Positions 9,289 through 19,300 are shown, numbered from the stretch's first letter. The stretch: 64,000 nt of DNA from Winogradskyella sp046545555 (GCF_046545555.1 NZ_JBHZTH010000002.1:248001-312000); one strand, 5' to 3'. Made by a program: numbers and translations. The notes: generated from the letters alone by a model not told the origin.

Positions 9289-10482
9289 ATGAAAAATAAA
9301 ATATATAAAATCCTTACCGTAATGGTGTTAACCATTTTTGTTTCAGCTTGCGGAAATAAAGAAAATGATTATCATTCTCAAAGTGAAGAACAAAAAACAG
9401 AAGTTAACAAAGAAAATAATGAAAGCGAAGAAGTAATGCTTTCACAACAGCAATTCGATGCTTTAAAAATGAAAATAGATACGTTGGCATTACGTAATAT
9501 GAGCGGTTATGTAGAAGCTAACGGAACGTTAGAAGTGCCACCACAAAATGAAGCAGCTATTACCACAGTTATCGGTGCAAATGTTGTTTCAATTGAAGTG
9601 ATTGAAGGTGACAAGGTTAATAAAGGTCAAGTTGTGGCTTATCTCTCGCATCCCAATATTATACAAGCTCAAACTGATTACTTAAACGCATATAGCAATA
9701 GTAATTTTCTGAAAAAGAATTTCGAACGTCAACAAAAATTATATGAAGCAGGTGTTGGCTCTGGTGCTAATTTTCAAAAGGCAGAAGCAGAATATGATGC
9801 ATCAAAAGCAATGGTAAATGGTATGCAAGCCCAATTAAAAATATTAAATGTCAATACCTCTTCTGTTCGTAATGGCACAATTTCGCAACGCATTGCTTTA
9901 AGAAGTCCAATAGAGGGTTTTGTACAAAAAGTTGAAGTAAAAACAGGTCAATATGTAGAACCACAAACCGAATTATTTGAAATTGTAAATACGCATCACG
10001 TTCACGCAGATTTAATGGTCTTTGAAAAAGATGTTTATAAGGTACAGAAAGGTCAAAAAGTAAACTTTACAGTACAATCCATTCCAGATACAGAACTTAC
10101 CGCAGAAATCTATTCAGTAAGTAAAACATTTGAGGACAATCCAAAAGCAGTTCACGTTCACGCAGAAATAGAAAACAAAAAAGGCAACTTAATTCCTGGT
10201 ATGTATATTCAAGGGAAAATACAAGTAGATAATACCCAAACAAAAGCCTTACCAGAAAGTGCAGTTATAAAAGAAGGCGATAGATATTATGTGTTTTCAG
10301 TTGAAAAAGAAAATAATGATTGGAGTTTTAAACCTATAGAAGTTGTGTTAGGTAATAAAGATGGTGATTGGGTGTCAATTCAATTTATTCAGGACATAGA
10401 AAGTAACACGCAATTCGCATACAATAATGCTTACTACCTTAACGCAGAAATGAAAAAAGGGGAAGCAGAACACGCACATTAA
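9289..10482 (+). CDS. RND efflux periplasmic adaptor lipoprotein (CzcB/CusB-like)
   Basis: A 397-residue lipoprotein: the signal ends VSACGNK, where the Cys would be acylated. A membrane-fusion-protein core follows, with a lipoyl-like half-motif (SIEVIEGDKVNKGQVVAYLS), a coiled-coil hairpin near residues 125-185 and a second lipoyl half (KVEVKTGQYVEPQTELFEI). It lacks the CPICGM segment and DUF3347 tail of the adaptor at 2017. Its position 4 bases after the CzcA-TolC fusion and 2 bases before the Fur-family gene makes it the dedicated adaptor of that pump. Confidence 0.9.
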   Translation: MKNKIYKILTVMVLTIFVSACGNKENDYHSQSEEQKTEVNKENNESEEVMLSQQQFDALKMKIDTLALRNMSGYVEANGTLEVPPQNEAAITTVIGANVVSIEVIEGDKVNKGQVVAYLSHPNIIQAQTDYLNAYSNSNFLKKNFERQQKLYEAGVGSGANFQKAEAEYDASKAMVNGMQAQLKILNVNTSSVRNGTISQRIALRSPIEGFVQKVEVKTGQYVEPQTELFEIVNTHHVHADLMVFEKDVYKVQKGQKVNFTVQSIPDTELTAEIYSVSKTFEDNPKAVHVHAEIENKKGNLIPGMYIQGKIQVDNTQTKALPESAVIKEGDRYYVFSVEKENNDWSFKPIEVVLGNKDGDWVSIQFIQDIESNTQFAYNNAYYLNAEMKKGEAEHAH

Positions 10483-10484
10483 TT

Positions 10485-10898
10485 ATGGAAACAATAGAAC
10501 AAGTATTAGAGTCAAGAAATATTCGGGTTACGGCAATGCGTCTATTAATTTATAAGTTTCTTGCTGAAAAAGAGGTCGCTGTTACTTTAAGTGACATAGA
10601 AAATGCGTTTGCAAAAGCAGACAGAACTACTTTATACAGAACAGTAAAAACTTTTGAAGATAAAGAAATAGTTCATCAAATAGACGATGGTACGGGAATT
10701 ACAAAATATGCGCTCTGTGAAAAAGGATGTAATTGTGAAATTGAAACCGATTTACACCTGCATTTCCATTGTAATAATTGCAATGAAACTGTTTGTTTAA
10801 CAGAGCATAAAATACCTCAAATAAAAGTGCCAGATGGTTTTGTGTCTGAAAACGTCAACTTGGTGGTTAAAGGTATATGCGATAAATGTAGTACCTAA
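10485..10898 (+). CDS. Fur-family transcriptional regulator, probably metal-responsive
   Basis: A 137-residue protein with the Fur-type winged helix (TDRTTLYRTVKTF-like segment at residues 46-57) and a dimerisation domain. The HLHFHC segment supplies His91, His93 and His95. Two CxxC pairs (Cys96/Cys99 and Cys132/Cys135) form the usual structural zinc site. Extra Cys78, Cys82, Cys84 and Cys104 are visible. Fur-family proteins usually control metal uptake, so its place at the end of an efflux operon is notable; some Zur proteins do control export. The palindromes at 4388 and 10902 are plausible targets, the second lying just 3 bases after this gene. Which metal it senses is unknown. Confidence 0.85.
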   Translation: METIEQVLESRNIRVTAMRLLIYKFLAEKEVAVTLSDIENAFAKADRTTLYRTVKTFEDKEIVHQIDDGTGITKYALCEKGCNCEIETDLHLHFHCNNCNETVCLTEHKIPQIKVPDGFVSENVNLVVKGICDKCST

Positions 10899-10901
10899 AA
10901 A

Positions 10902-10916
10902 TGCACTTCCATTGCA
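10902..10916. promoter_or_regulatory. Palindromic operator-like site, copy 2
   Basis: TGCACTTCCATTGCA matches the site at 4388-4402 at 14 of 15 positions. It lies 13 bases upstream of TATTTTAG (10930-10937), a one-mismatch version of the TAnnTTTG -7 element, so the geometry is nearly the same as in copy 1. It precedes the SpoIIAA-like/DUF3703/P-type ATPase unit. Confidence 0.6.
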
Positions 10917-10963
10917 CTTAATTTATCAGTATTTTAGATTCAATAATTTAAACTACATAAACA

Positions 10964-11320
10964 ATGATACAATTAATCAATACAGAAAAAAACAATTTAA
11001 TATCGGCAACAATTAGCGGTAAAATATCAAAAAGTGATGTAGAAAAGATTCATCCACTTATACATAATATTATTGAAAAAGGTAAAAAGGTTGATTTTTA
11101 TTTTGAAATGGAAGATTTTACAGGTTATACCTTAAAAGGTTTTTGGGAGGATATAAAGGTAGATAGCGCACACACTTCCGATTATGGGAAGATGGCTTTT
11201 GTAGGTGAAAAAAAATGGCAGAAATTTGCAACCAAAGTTACTGACTTTTTTACAAGTTCAGAGGTAAAGTATTTTGATTTAAAAGATAAAGAACAGGCTA
11301 AAAACTGGATTATGTCTTAA
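10964..11320 (+). CDS. SpoIIAA-like (STAS/SEC14-type) small protein
   Basis: This is a 118-residue soluble protein with no signal or membrane segment. Its pattern (alternating strands, the segment FEMEDFTGYTLKGFWEDIK, then VGEKKWQKFATKVTDFF) is that of the SpoIIAA-like family (PF11964). Members are small STAS-fold proteins of unclear function, often found near metal-resistance genes in Bacteroidota. It is the first gene of unit C, followed by the DUF3703 gene and the exporter ATPase. A regulatory or adaptor role is only a guess. Confidence 0.75.
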   Translation: MIQLINTEKNNLISATISGKISKSDVEKIHPLIHNIIEKGKKVDFYFEMEDFTGYTLKGFWEDIKVDSAHTSDYGKMAFVGEKKWQKFATKVTDFFTSSEVKYFDLKDKEQAKNWIMS

Positions 11321-11353
11321 TGTCAAGTCTTAATATTTGCATTCAATAAGCAA

Positions 11354-11758
11354 ATGAAATTCAACACAGTAATACCAAAATACTTAAAGCCATTCTATAA
11401 TAAAGAGTTGCTGTGCTATAAAAAAGCATTAAAAGGACAAGATTTTAGTACAGCTTGGTATCATTTAGAGCGTAGTCATATCATTGGTCAATCCTATCCG
11501 ATTGAGCATACCTATTCGCATTGGTTAATGTTACAGTTCGGATTAATGCAAAAAAACAATAAAGAAGTATTTGGACAATTAATGCGATTAGCTGTTGGTG
11601 GATGGAAATCATTTATAAATCACGTTCCTGTTGGTAATACTGGAGGAGCAAATGTACCACCTTTAAAACGTATGGCTATTCCAAATGACATTAAAGAAAT
11701 ATTTAAAGTAAATGACATTAAAGAAATATTTAAAGTAAATGAAAAAAAAGAAAATTAA
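11354..11758 (+). CDS. DUF3703 domain protein
   Basis: The 134-residue sequence has the DUF3703 features: a helical start (KPFYNKELLCYKKALKG), an AWYHLERSHIIGQSYP segment, HTYSHWLML and a GNTGGANVPPLKRM turn. The family is common beside heavy-metal exporters but has no assigned activity; its conserved His residues may bind metal. The C-terminus is extended by a direct duplication: nine codons reading NDIKEIFKV occur twice in tandem. The gene overlaps the start of the P-type ATPase by 20 bases, so the two are probably translationally coupled. Confidence 0.85.
   Translation: MKFNTVIPKYLKPFYNKELLCYKKALKGQDFSTAWYHLERSHIIGQSYPIEHTYSHWLMLQFGLMQKNNKEVFGQLMRLAVGGWKSFINHVPVGNTGGANVPPLKRMAIPNDIKEIFKVNDIKEIFKVNEKKEN
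11684..11737 (+). repeat. Two-copy 27-bp tandem repeat inside the DUF3703 gene
   Basis: Bases 11684-11710 and 11711-11737 are identical. The repeat keeps the reading frame and ends directly before the ATG of the ATPase gene at 11739. It looks like a recent slippage duplication at the gene junction. Confidence 0.9.
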
Positions 11759-13691
11759 TTTAAGAGATTTAAAACCAGGTTCAGAGACCCAACATAGTCA
11801 CGATGATGGTCACGACCATGGAGATGGTAGTGCATTCAAAACATACATTCCTGCAATCATAAGTTTTACAATGCTTATTATGGGTATAGCGGTAGACTAT
11901 TTTGATGCGATACCTCAATTTGAAGGATGGGTTCGAGTAGTTTGGTACACTTTAGCATATATTCCAGTTGGATTTCCAGTAATTAAAGAAGGATGGAAAA
12001 GTCTTATAAAAGGCGATGTTTTTACCGAGTTCTTTTTAATGTCTATTGCTACAATTGGTGCATTTATAATTGGTGAATATCCAGAAGGTGTTGCAGTAAT
12101 GCTATTTTATGCAGTAGGTGAATTATTTCAAAACGCAGCAGTAAATAGAGCAAAAGGAAATATTAAAGCATTATTGGATGTTAGGCCAAAAGAAGCCAAT
12201 GTATTTCGTGATGGTGATTATGTTAGTGTGTCGCCAGAAGCTGTAAATATTGGAGAGAAAATTCAAATTCGTGTAGGCGAAAAAATTCCATTGGATGGTA
12301 TTTTATTATCCGAAAAAGCATCTTTAAATACAGCAGCTTTGACAGGCGAGAGCAAACCAGATTCCATTCAGAAGGAAGCCAAGGTTTATGCAGGTAGTAT
12401 TAATTTAGAAAGCGTTATTGAAGTTGAGGTAACCAATAAGTTTGAAGACAGTTCTATTGCAAGAATATTAGACTTGGTTCAAAATGCTACAGCTCGTAAA
12501 TCGAAGACAGAATTATTTATCAGGCAGTTTGCTCGTATCTACACACCAATTGTAGTGTTTTTAGCTATTGGTGTTACTTTTATACCTTACTTTTTTGTAG
12601 ATGATTATGTGTTTAGAGATTGGTTATACAGAGCATTAATTTTCTTGGTAATATCTTGTCCTTGTGCGTTAGTGATTTCAATTCCATTAGGATATTTCGG
12701 TGGATTGGGAGCAGCTTCAAAAAATGGAATCTTATTTAAAGGTGCTTCATTTTTAGATGCAATGACCAAGATAAATACTTTGGTAATGGACAAAACAGGA
12801 ACCGTTACCAAAGGTGTTTTTAAAATCAAAGAAGTAAAAGCAATTGGTTGGAATGAAACCGAATTTATGCAATACCTAATGGCGATGGAAGAGCAATCCA
12901 CGCATCCAATTGCTAAAGCCATTTTAGAGTACAAAGCTGAAGGAGAAGATTTTGAAGCACAAGACGTTTCTGAAATTGCTGGTAAAGGTTTAAAAGGTAT
13001 TGTAAATGGTAAAACTATTTTAGTAGGTAACAAAGCTCTAATGATTGCCAATAGTATTGATGTTCCAACTGAAACGGAATCTATTGTAGAATCTATCGTT
13101 TTAGTAGCAATCGATAATCAATTTGCAGGTTATGTAGTAATAGCAGACGAATTAAAGGAAGATGCAAAAGAAACTATTTCAGCATTACACAAAGTAGGAA
13201 TCAAAAATATTATGATGCTTTCCGGTGACAAAGATTCCATTACGCAACAAGTCGCAAAAGAATTGAATATTAAAAATGCTAAAGGTGGATTATTACCAGA
13301 AGATAAATTAAACGAAGTTGAAATTTTAAAGAAAAATCCTGAAAACAAAGTGGCTTTTATTGGTGATGGCATTAATGACGCACCTGTTTTAGCAGCAAGT
13401 AACGTTGGTATTGCAATGGGTGGTTTAGGGAGTGATGTCGCAATAGAAACAGCAGATGTCATTATTCAAACAGACCAACCTTCAAAAGTGGTAAAAGCCA
13501 TTAAAATTAGTCGTTCAACCCGAAAGATTGTGTGGCAAAATATCATACTCGCATTCGGTGTTAAAGTGATTGTTCTAATTTTAGGCGCAGGTGGTTTAGC
13601 AACAATGTGGGAAGCAGTTTTTGCAGATGTTGGAGTTGCACTTTTAGCAATATTGAATGCTGTAAGATTACAAAGAATGAGTTGGAAATAG
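11739..13691 (+). CDS. PIB-2 type heavy-metal export P-type ATPase (Zn/Cd/Pb)
   Basis: A 650-residue transporter with all P-type motifs: a CPC metal site in the membrane (Cys307, Cys309), the phosphorylated Asp351 in DKTGT, the HP motif in STHPIAKA, and GDGINDAP at about 542-549. The last helix carries ADVGVALLAILNAVRL; the Asp-Val-Gly there is the ZntA/CadA-type signature rather than the Cu type. There is no N-terminal HMA domain; a His-rich stretch (HSHDDGHDHGDG, from about residue 20) may substitute. It should export Zn, Cd or Pb from cytoplasm to periplasm, where the CzcA-TolC system could take over. It is the last gene of unit C, and no clear terminator follows. Confidence 0.93.
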   Translation: MKKKKINLRDLKPGSETQHSHDDGHDHGDGSAFKTYIPAIISFTMLIMGIAVDYFDAIPQFEGWVRVVWYTLAYIPVGFPVIKEGWKSLIKGDVFTEFFLMSIATIGAFIIGEYPEGVAVMLFYAVGELFQNAAVNRAKGNIKALLDVRPKEANVFRDGDYVSVSPEAVNIGEKIQIRVGEKIPLDGILLSEKASLNTAALTGESKPDSIQKEAKVYAGSINLESVIEVEVTNKFEDSSIARILDLVQNATARKSKTELFIRQFARIYTPIVVFLAIGVTFIPYFFVDDYVFRDWLYRALIFLVISCPCALVISIPLGYFGGLGAASKNGILFKGASFLDAMTKINTLVMDKTGTVTKGVFKIKEVKAIGWNETEFMQYLMAMEEQSTHPIAKAILEYKAEGEDFEAQDVSEIAGKGLKGIVNGKTILVGNKALMIANSIDVPTETESIVESIVLVAIDNQFAGYVVIADELKEDAKETISALHKVGIKNIMMLSGDKDSITQQVAKELNIKNAKGGLLPEDKLNEVEILKKNPENKVAFIGDGINDAPVLAASNVGIAMGGLGSDVAIETADVIIQTDQPSKVVKAIKISRSTRKIVWQNIILAFGVKVIVLILGAGGLATMWEAVFADVGVALLAILNAVRLQRMSWK

Positions 13692-14149
13692 CCAACCTAT
13701 TAACGAATATTAATTCTAGTTTTAGTTAAATTATAAATATTTGATCTCAAATTGCAAATTTCCTCGGAACTTCTTACACTTTTTGTACCTCAAATTGTTT
13801 AAAGTACTATAAATAATCGAAAACTTAATTCTGCATCGGAAAGTAAGCAAACTCTAGAATTATAGATTAAGCACTTTAATTAAATAGACTTATTTTCTAA
13901 TTTTAAAAGTAGGTACAGCTAAGCCTATATTTTTACATTTCATAGAATAAAAATCAGTACATCTTATTTTTTTAATAGACTTGTAACAAATTACCTGATT
14001 TTTATAGAAGTGATTGATTTATATTAAGTTATACTTCATTTAAAAGGGTCTTCTTAATTTTCAAAAGACTAAACATTAGTTACTAATTAGATTGATAATA
14101 GCCTATAAATGTTTAATAAAAAATAATTAGAAGTATTAAAATTAAAGTT
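13692..14149. other. Intergenic region between metal island and biosynthetic cluster
   Basis: These 458 bases are very AT-rich, with stops in all frames. I see no RNA gene, no strong hairpin with a T run, and no clear TAnnTTTG promoter. It marks the change from the metal genes to the biosynthetic genes, and promoter elements for 14150 may lie in its last part. Confidence 0.5.
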
Positions 14150-14956
14150 ATGGGAGAATTTATTAAAAAATACGAGATTTGGGTTTATTTAGTCCTTGCA
14201 CCGTTAACTAGTGTTCTTTTTGTAAGAGCTAGAACAAATGGATTAATTTCTAGTTCTATTTATAACAATGGTCGTTTTGTAATGCTATTGTTTCTTTTAA
14301 TCTGCATATTAAAATACACGAGAGGTAATAAGGGCATTTTAAATTTATTTAAGCCAATGCTTAATTGGAAGGTTCATCCTAAATGGTTTCTTTTAAGTCT
14401 AATATTCCCATCTACAATAGCCATTATCGCACTACTAATTAAATCTTTTTATCATGAAGTTGGCTATGATACATTTTTAAGTTTTCAGCCCGATTCTTTT
14501 AAATCATATTTACGGCTGTTAGTATGGGCTTTTCTTGGTGAGGTTGTCTGGGTAAGTTATAGCATTAATGAATTATCAAAAAAAACAAATCCCTTTTATG
14601 CTGGTCAAATTGTAGCTGTGTTTTGGGGTTTATGGTTTGTTCCTGTAATTCTTCTAGGAGAAGGTATATTTCCTAAAATCCCGTTAATCCCAGCTTTTAT
14701 ATTTAGATTTGGATCTGCAGGTATGTGTGCATATATTTACAGTAATACTAAAAGTGGTATATGTGTATTATTATTGCAATTTGCAGTGAATTTCACTTTA
14801 GTTTCGTTTGCTGTAACACCAACCAATGGCGGTCCAAGAACGTACACACTTTTTGGTATTATTTACTTCTTAACAATGTTGACAGTTTGGGGAGTAGATT
14901 ATCTTATAAAAAATAGGAAAAACAAGGAGTCTTTGCGGAGTAGTATTAGTTCTTAG
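14150..14956 (+). CDS. CPBP-like multi-pass membrane protein with degenerate protease motifs
   Basis: The 268-residue protein has about eight hydrophobic helices. The layout resembles CPBP (Abi/CaaX) intramembrane proteases: a segment FLGEVVWVSY sits where these have EExxxR, and FWGLWFVP sits where they have FxxxH. The second Glu is present, but the first Glu, the Arg and the His are replaced, so protease activity is doubtful. Placed before the methyltransferase and the NRPS-PKS genes, it could be a self-protection or export-related protein of the cluster, as some CPBP proteins are in bacteriocin loci. This role is inference; the family call itself is moderate. Confidence 0.55.
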   Translation: MGEFIKKYEIWVYLVLAPLTSVLFVRARTNGLISSSIYNNGRFVMLLFLLICILKYTRGNKGILNLFKPMLNWKVHPKWFLLSLIFPSTIAIIALLIKSFYHEVGYDTFLSFQPDSFKSYLRLLVWAFLGEVVWVSYSINELSKKTNPFYAGQIVAVFWGLWFVPVILLGEGIFPKIPLIPAFIFRFGSAGMCAYIYSNTKSGICVLLLQFAVNFTLVSFAVTPTNGGPRTYTLFGIIYFLTMLTVWGVDYLIKNRKNKESLRSSISS

Positions 14957-15066
14957 AATTAAATAAACCATATTAAGAATATCTACTACAATTAAGGTTT
15001 GTATGAGTATTTCTCTAACTTACAAGTTCAATTTTAATTGTAAACACTTATAATTAAGTCAATATT

Positions 15067-15921
15067 ATGATGAGAAAAGTTAAGAATAACATAATAGCTA
15101 TAACGAAAGATGTTTTAGGTAATATCCTTGTCACTTTACGCCCTCAGAAAGTAAAGGAATTATCAAAGAAAGGTTTAACGTTAGAGCTTGGTGATAATTT
15201 AAGCTTATCAGAAAGGCTAATGAGAAGGGCATTTCTTAAAAAAGTAGGTAAGGCAGAAGACTACGATAAGCTCTCTCAATTACATAAAACATACTGGACA
15301 AAGCAAGGAGATGATTTTGTTAATCACACGCAAAATAAATTAGCTAATACTAATTTACCAGCATATAAAAGTATACTTGAGGTTCTTAATAAACAAGTGA
15401 CTGATGGATCAATTAAATTTAATAAGTTAGTCGAAATAGGAACAGGTAACGGAAGTGTTTTAAACTATTTATCTTCAGAATTTTTAAGTATTGATCACTT
15501 CGTCGGAATAGATTTAAGTTCAGAACAAACTATTATAAATAAAGAAACTTACAATAACAATTCTAAGTTGGATTTTGTTGCTGGAGATGTCTTAGAATGG
15601 ATAGAACATCAGGAAAAAGGTGATATGGTATTTTTAACATTCAGAGGAGTTTTAGAATATTTTACACAGCGACAATTGGCTGATTTCTTTAAAAAATTAA
15701 ATGATTTAGGTAATATTATATTTTTTGCCATTGAGCCCACAGATTCCAATCATAACTACGAGGAACATCCAGGTTCTAAGGTATATGGGTTTGAGGCATC
15801 ATTCTCTCATAATCATAAAAAGCTTTTTGAAGAAGCAGGTTTTAATATTTGGCATACAGGGCAAAAAGAAGAGCCTTGGCATCCTCATATAATGAGGATT
15901 ATAGGTGCTAAAAACTTCTAG
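15067..15921 (+). CDS. Class I SAM-dependent methyltransferase
   Basis: This 284-residue protein has a charged N-terminal region of about 110 residues, then a Rossmann-type methyltransferase domain. Motif I is VEIGTGNGSV, an acidic strand end follows in FVGIDLS, and then GDVLEW. The later segment FFAIEPTDSNHNYEEHPGS resembles substrate-binding loops of small-molecule methyltransferases. ATG codons at 15067 and 15070 are both possible starts. It stands alone between the CPBP-like gene and the NRPS-PKS gene on the same strand, so it is a candidate tailoring enzyme that methylates the product on N, O or a carboxylate. The substrate is not known. Confidence 0.75.
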   Translation: MMRKVKNNIIAITKDVLGNILVTLRPQKVKELSKKGLTLELGDNLSLSERLMRRAFLKKVGKAEDYDKLSQLHKTYWTKQGDDFVNHTQNKLANTNLPAYKSILEVLNKQVTDGSIKFNKLVEIGTGNGSVLNYLSSEFLSIDHFVGIDLSSEQTIINKETYNNNSKLDFVAGDVLEWIEHQEKGDMVFLTFRGVLEYFTQRQLADFFKKLNDLGNIIFFAIEPTDSNHNYEEHPGSKVYGFEASFSHNHKKLFEEAGFNIWHTGQKEEPWHPHIMRIIGAKNF

Positions 15922-16312
15922 TTTTTTTAAATTAAAACTCACATAACAGTTAACTCTATTATCGTTGTAATTGCCTTTAAATCAATCATATGTTTTACTT
16001 TTTTAAAGACCTTAAATAATTTATCTTATTTATATAATAATTTCATTAAACAATATTTTTTGTAATACTTTAATTATCAATACATTTATCTCATTTATTG
16101 TCAAAATTCACATAATCAACAGACCTTTTTTAGGACGGATTGTTTTTTTTGTTCTTAAACCGAAAAAAGGGTTATATAACTAAAATGTTTTATCAATATC
16201 AAAATTAATAATAGCTTTAATTTCCCTTAAGAATGTCCCCTTATTTAAATATGAATTTATAATTAAGAAGTAGTTTAATTACTATCTTTTCTATAGGTCA
16301 AAATATTAATTT
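15922..16312. other. AT-rich region upstream of the NRPS-PKS gene
   Basis: These 391 bases have no credible ORF, RNA gene or exact TAnnTTTG element. The length and position suggest it holds the promoter and leader of the megasynthase operon, but I cannot place either one. Confidence 0.4.
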
Positions 16313-19300
16313 ATGAATTTAACCGAACAAGAAATACTCGAGTCAATTAGGGAATTTAATGCGACTGATTTTGAGTTTCCAAGAGATCTAACGATTATAG
16401 ATGTTTTTGCCCTTCAAGTTAAAAGCACACCAGATCTTACAGCTGTTGCCTGTAATGGAACTAAACTCACATTCAAAGAATTAGATATTATTTCTAATCA
16501 ATTTGCAAATTACTTAGTCACCAATCATACTATTAACAGAGCAGATCTTGTAGGTTTAATGATAGATCGAAGCGAATGGGTTGTAATTAGTATTATAAGT
16601 ATACTCAAAGCTAGTGCAACATATGTGCCTATCGATATAGAAGCACCTCAAGCACGTATAGACTATGTTAAAAATGATAGTAATTGCAAGTTTATTTTAG
16701 ATAACACAACAGTAAAGAATTTCAAAGCTTCAATAGAGTCATATAATAAAAATCTTGATTTTAGTATAAATTCTGAACCTGAAGATTTAGCCTATATCAT
16801 TTATACCTCAGGTACTACGGGTAACCCAAAGGGTGTAATGATAGAGAATAAAGGTGTTGTAAATTTAATAACATGGTTAAAATCATATTATAATATAAAA
16901 GCGGGTGAGCGTATATCCCAAATTGCTAATTATTATTTCGATGCCTCTGTAGAACAAATGTTTTTGGGACTTTTAAGTGGTGCTGCCCTAGTTATGATTG
17001 ATAGTGAAGTGCTCAAAAATCATAAGCTAACGGAGTTTGTAATTGAAGAAAAAATTACACATTTACATGCAACGGCGAGTTATTTAGAAACCATTACCGA
17101 TTTATCTAAGGCTACGTCCATTAATCGTATAGTTTCAGCAGCAGAGGTTTGTACTACAAAACTGGCTGAAAAATTATCTGTTTTTGGAGATTTTTATAAT
17201 AAGTATGGACCTACAGAGACAACAGTTGCTTCATCTATTTATAGATATTCGCCAGAGGATGCTAATGAAAATTCATTATCGATTGGTAAACCTTTAGGAA
17301 ACACTAAAATCTATATACTTTCTGACGATTTAGAACTATGTCCAATTGGCGAGACAGGTGAATTATGTATATCTGGTGTAGGATTGGCAAAAGGCTATCT
17401 AAACTTAGAGAAACTAACTTCAGAACGATTTATCGATAATCCGTTTGAAGAAGGACAAAAGTTATATAGAACAGGAGATTTTGCAAAATGGCTACCTTCT
17501 GGTAATTTGGAAGTTATAGGCCGTAAAGACGATCAAGTAAAGATTAGAGGCTATCGCATTGAGTTAGGTGATGTTGAAAATGTTATTAATTCGATCCCAA
17601 ATATTAAAAGAGCTGTTGTTATAGTAAATGATGCTATTGCTGGTGAAAAACGATTAGTGGCCTACATGCAATCCGAAGATGGATCTAAGGATACATCAAC
17701 TTTGCAAAAACAACTTAAAGAAAACCTTCCATCTTACATGATGCCATCTTTATTAATTTGGATGGACGATTTTCCAAGTACGGCAAACGGTAAGATTGAT
17801 AAAAGAAGTTTACCAGACCCAAGAAATGTAAGACCAGAATCTGCACCAATACTAAAAAAACCGAGAAATAAATTAGAAAAAGATATTGCTAAAATATGGA
17901 GTGATCTTTTATGCATTTCAGAAGTTGGTGTGGATGATAACTTTTTTGAAATGGGAGGTACATCGCTTTTAACGCAAAAGGTAGTGGTGTTAATTGCTGA
18001 AAAGCTAAAAATAAAAGTACCAATAACAAAACTATACCAGCATCCAACAATTGCTCAATTGGTTAAATTTTTAGAACCTTCCAAGAATAAGAAAGCAATA
18101 TCTCAGCAAAAAAGAAAAACTAAAAGAGAGGCTAATAGTGATATCGCCATTATTGCTATGGCAGGACGTTTTCCTGGTGCTAATTCTATACAAGAATTAT
18201 GGGAGGTATTAAAAGAGGGTAGAGAAACCATTTCGTTTTTTACACCAGAAGAATTAGATAAAAGTATACCAGATGAGCTTCGTAACGATCCCTTATACGT
18301 TGCTGCACGAGGTATTGTTCCCTCAGCTAAAACATTCGATGCTAAATTTTTTGGACTTAATCCAAAACTTGCATCTGCAATGGATCCCCAACAGCGCTTG
18401 TTTTTAGAGGTAAGTTGGGAAGCTTTAGAACAATCAGGCTATTTGCCAAATCTTTATGATGGTACAATAGGTGTTTATGCAGGCGTTAAATCAAACACAT
18501 ATTTTCTAAATAATGTATTTCCCAATAAAAAGCTGATGAGTCAAATTGGGAGTATGCAAGCAATGACTATTAACGATATTGGTTATGTGGCAACACGAGC
18601 AGCCTATCATTTAAACTTAAAAGGTCCTGCGGTAAGTGTGCACTCAGCGTGTTCTACATCATCGTTAGCTATAGCACAGGCTGTAGAAGCCATACGTAAC
18701 GGACAGTGCGATGTGGCATTAGCAGGTGGCTCTAGTGTTACTTCGCCTATGCATAGTGGTCATTTGTATGAGGAAGGTTCAATGAAAAGTGCCGACGGAA
18801 GATGCCGACCTTTTGACGCCAATGGCTCAGGTACAATGTTTTCTGATGGTGCAGGTGTTGTACTTTTAAAAAGTTTAGAAGAAGCAAAGCGAGATGGTGA
18901 TATTATCCATGGTGTTATAAAAGGAGTCGGTGTTAATAATGACGGAGGAGCAAAAGGTAGTTTTACGGCTCCAAGTACAGAAGGTGAAGCTGGTGCAATA
19001 AGCAGTGCATTATTAGATGCCAATGTTAAGCCTTCTCAGATAAGCTATATAGAAGCTCACGGAACAGCAACTCCGATAGGCGATCCTATTGAAATAGAAG
19101 GTCTACATTTAGCTTTTGGTGAACAAGAATCTAAAGGCTATTGTGCAATAGGTTCTATAAAAAGTAATTTGGGACATCTTACAGCAGCAGCTGGTGTAGC
19201 AGGAGTTATTAAAACAACTTTAGCAATGAAGCATCGTCAAATTCCTGCTTCGTTAGGATATGAAAATCCTAACCCATCTATAGATTTTGAAAATAGTCCG

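Noticed and set aside
11684..11737. CRISPR-like repeat
   Set aside because: Only two contiguous copies without spacers, inside a coding frame; a tandem duplication.
12605..13051. Minus-strand ORF of 148 codons inside the P-type ATPase
   Set aside because: It is antisense to conserved ATPase motifs, with no recognisable family or start context.
15922..16312. Remnant of a condensation domain before the first adenylation domain
   Set aside because: I searched the frames upstream of 16313 for the HHxxxDG motif and found none, so the protein genuinely starts with the adenylation domain.
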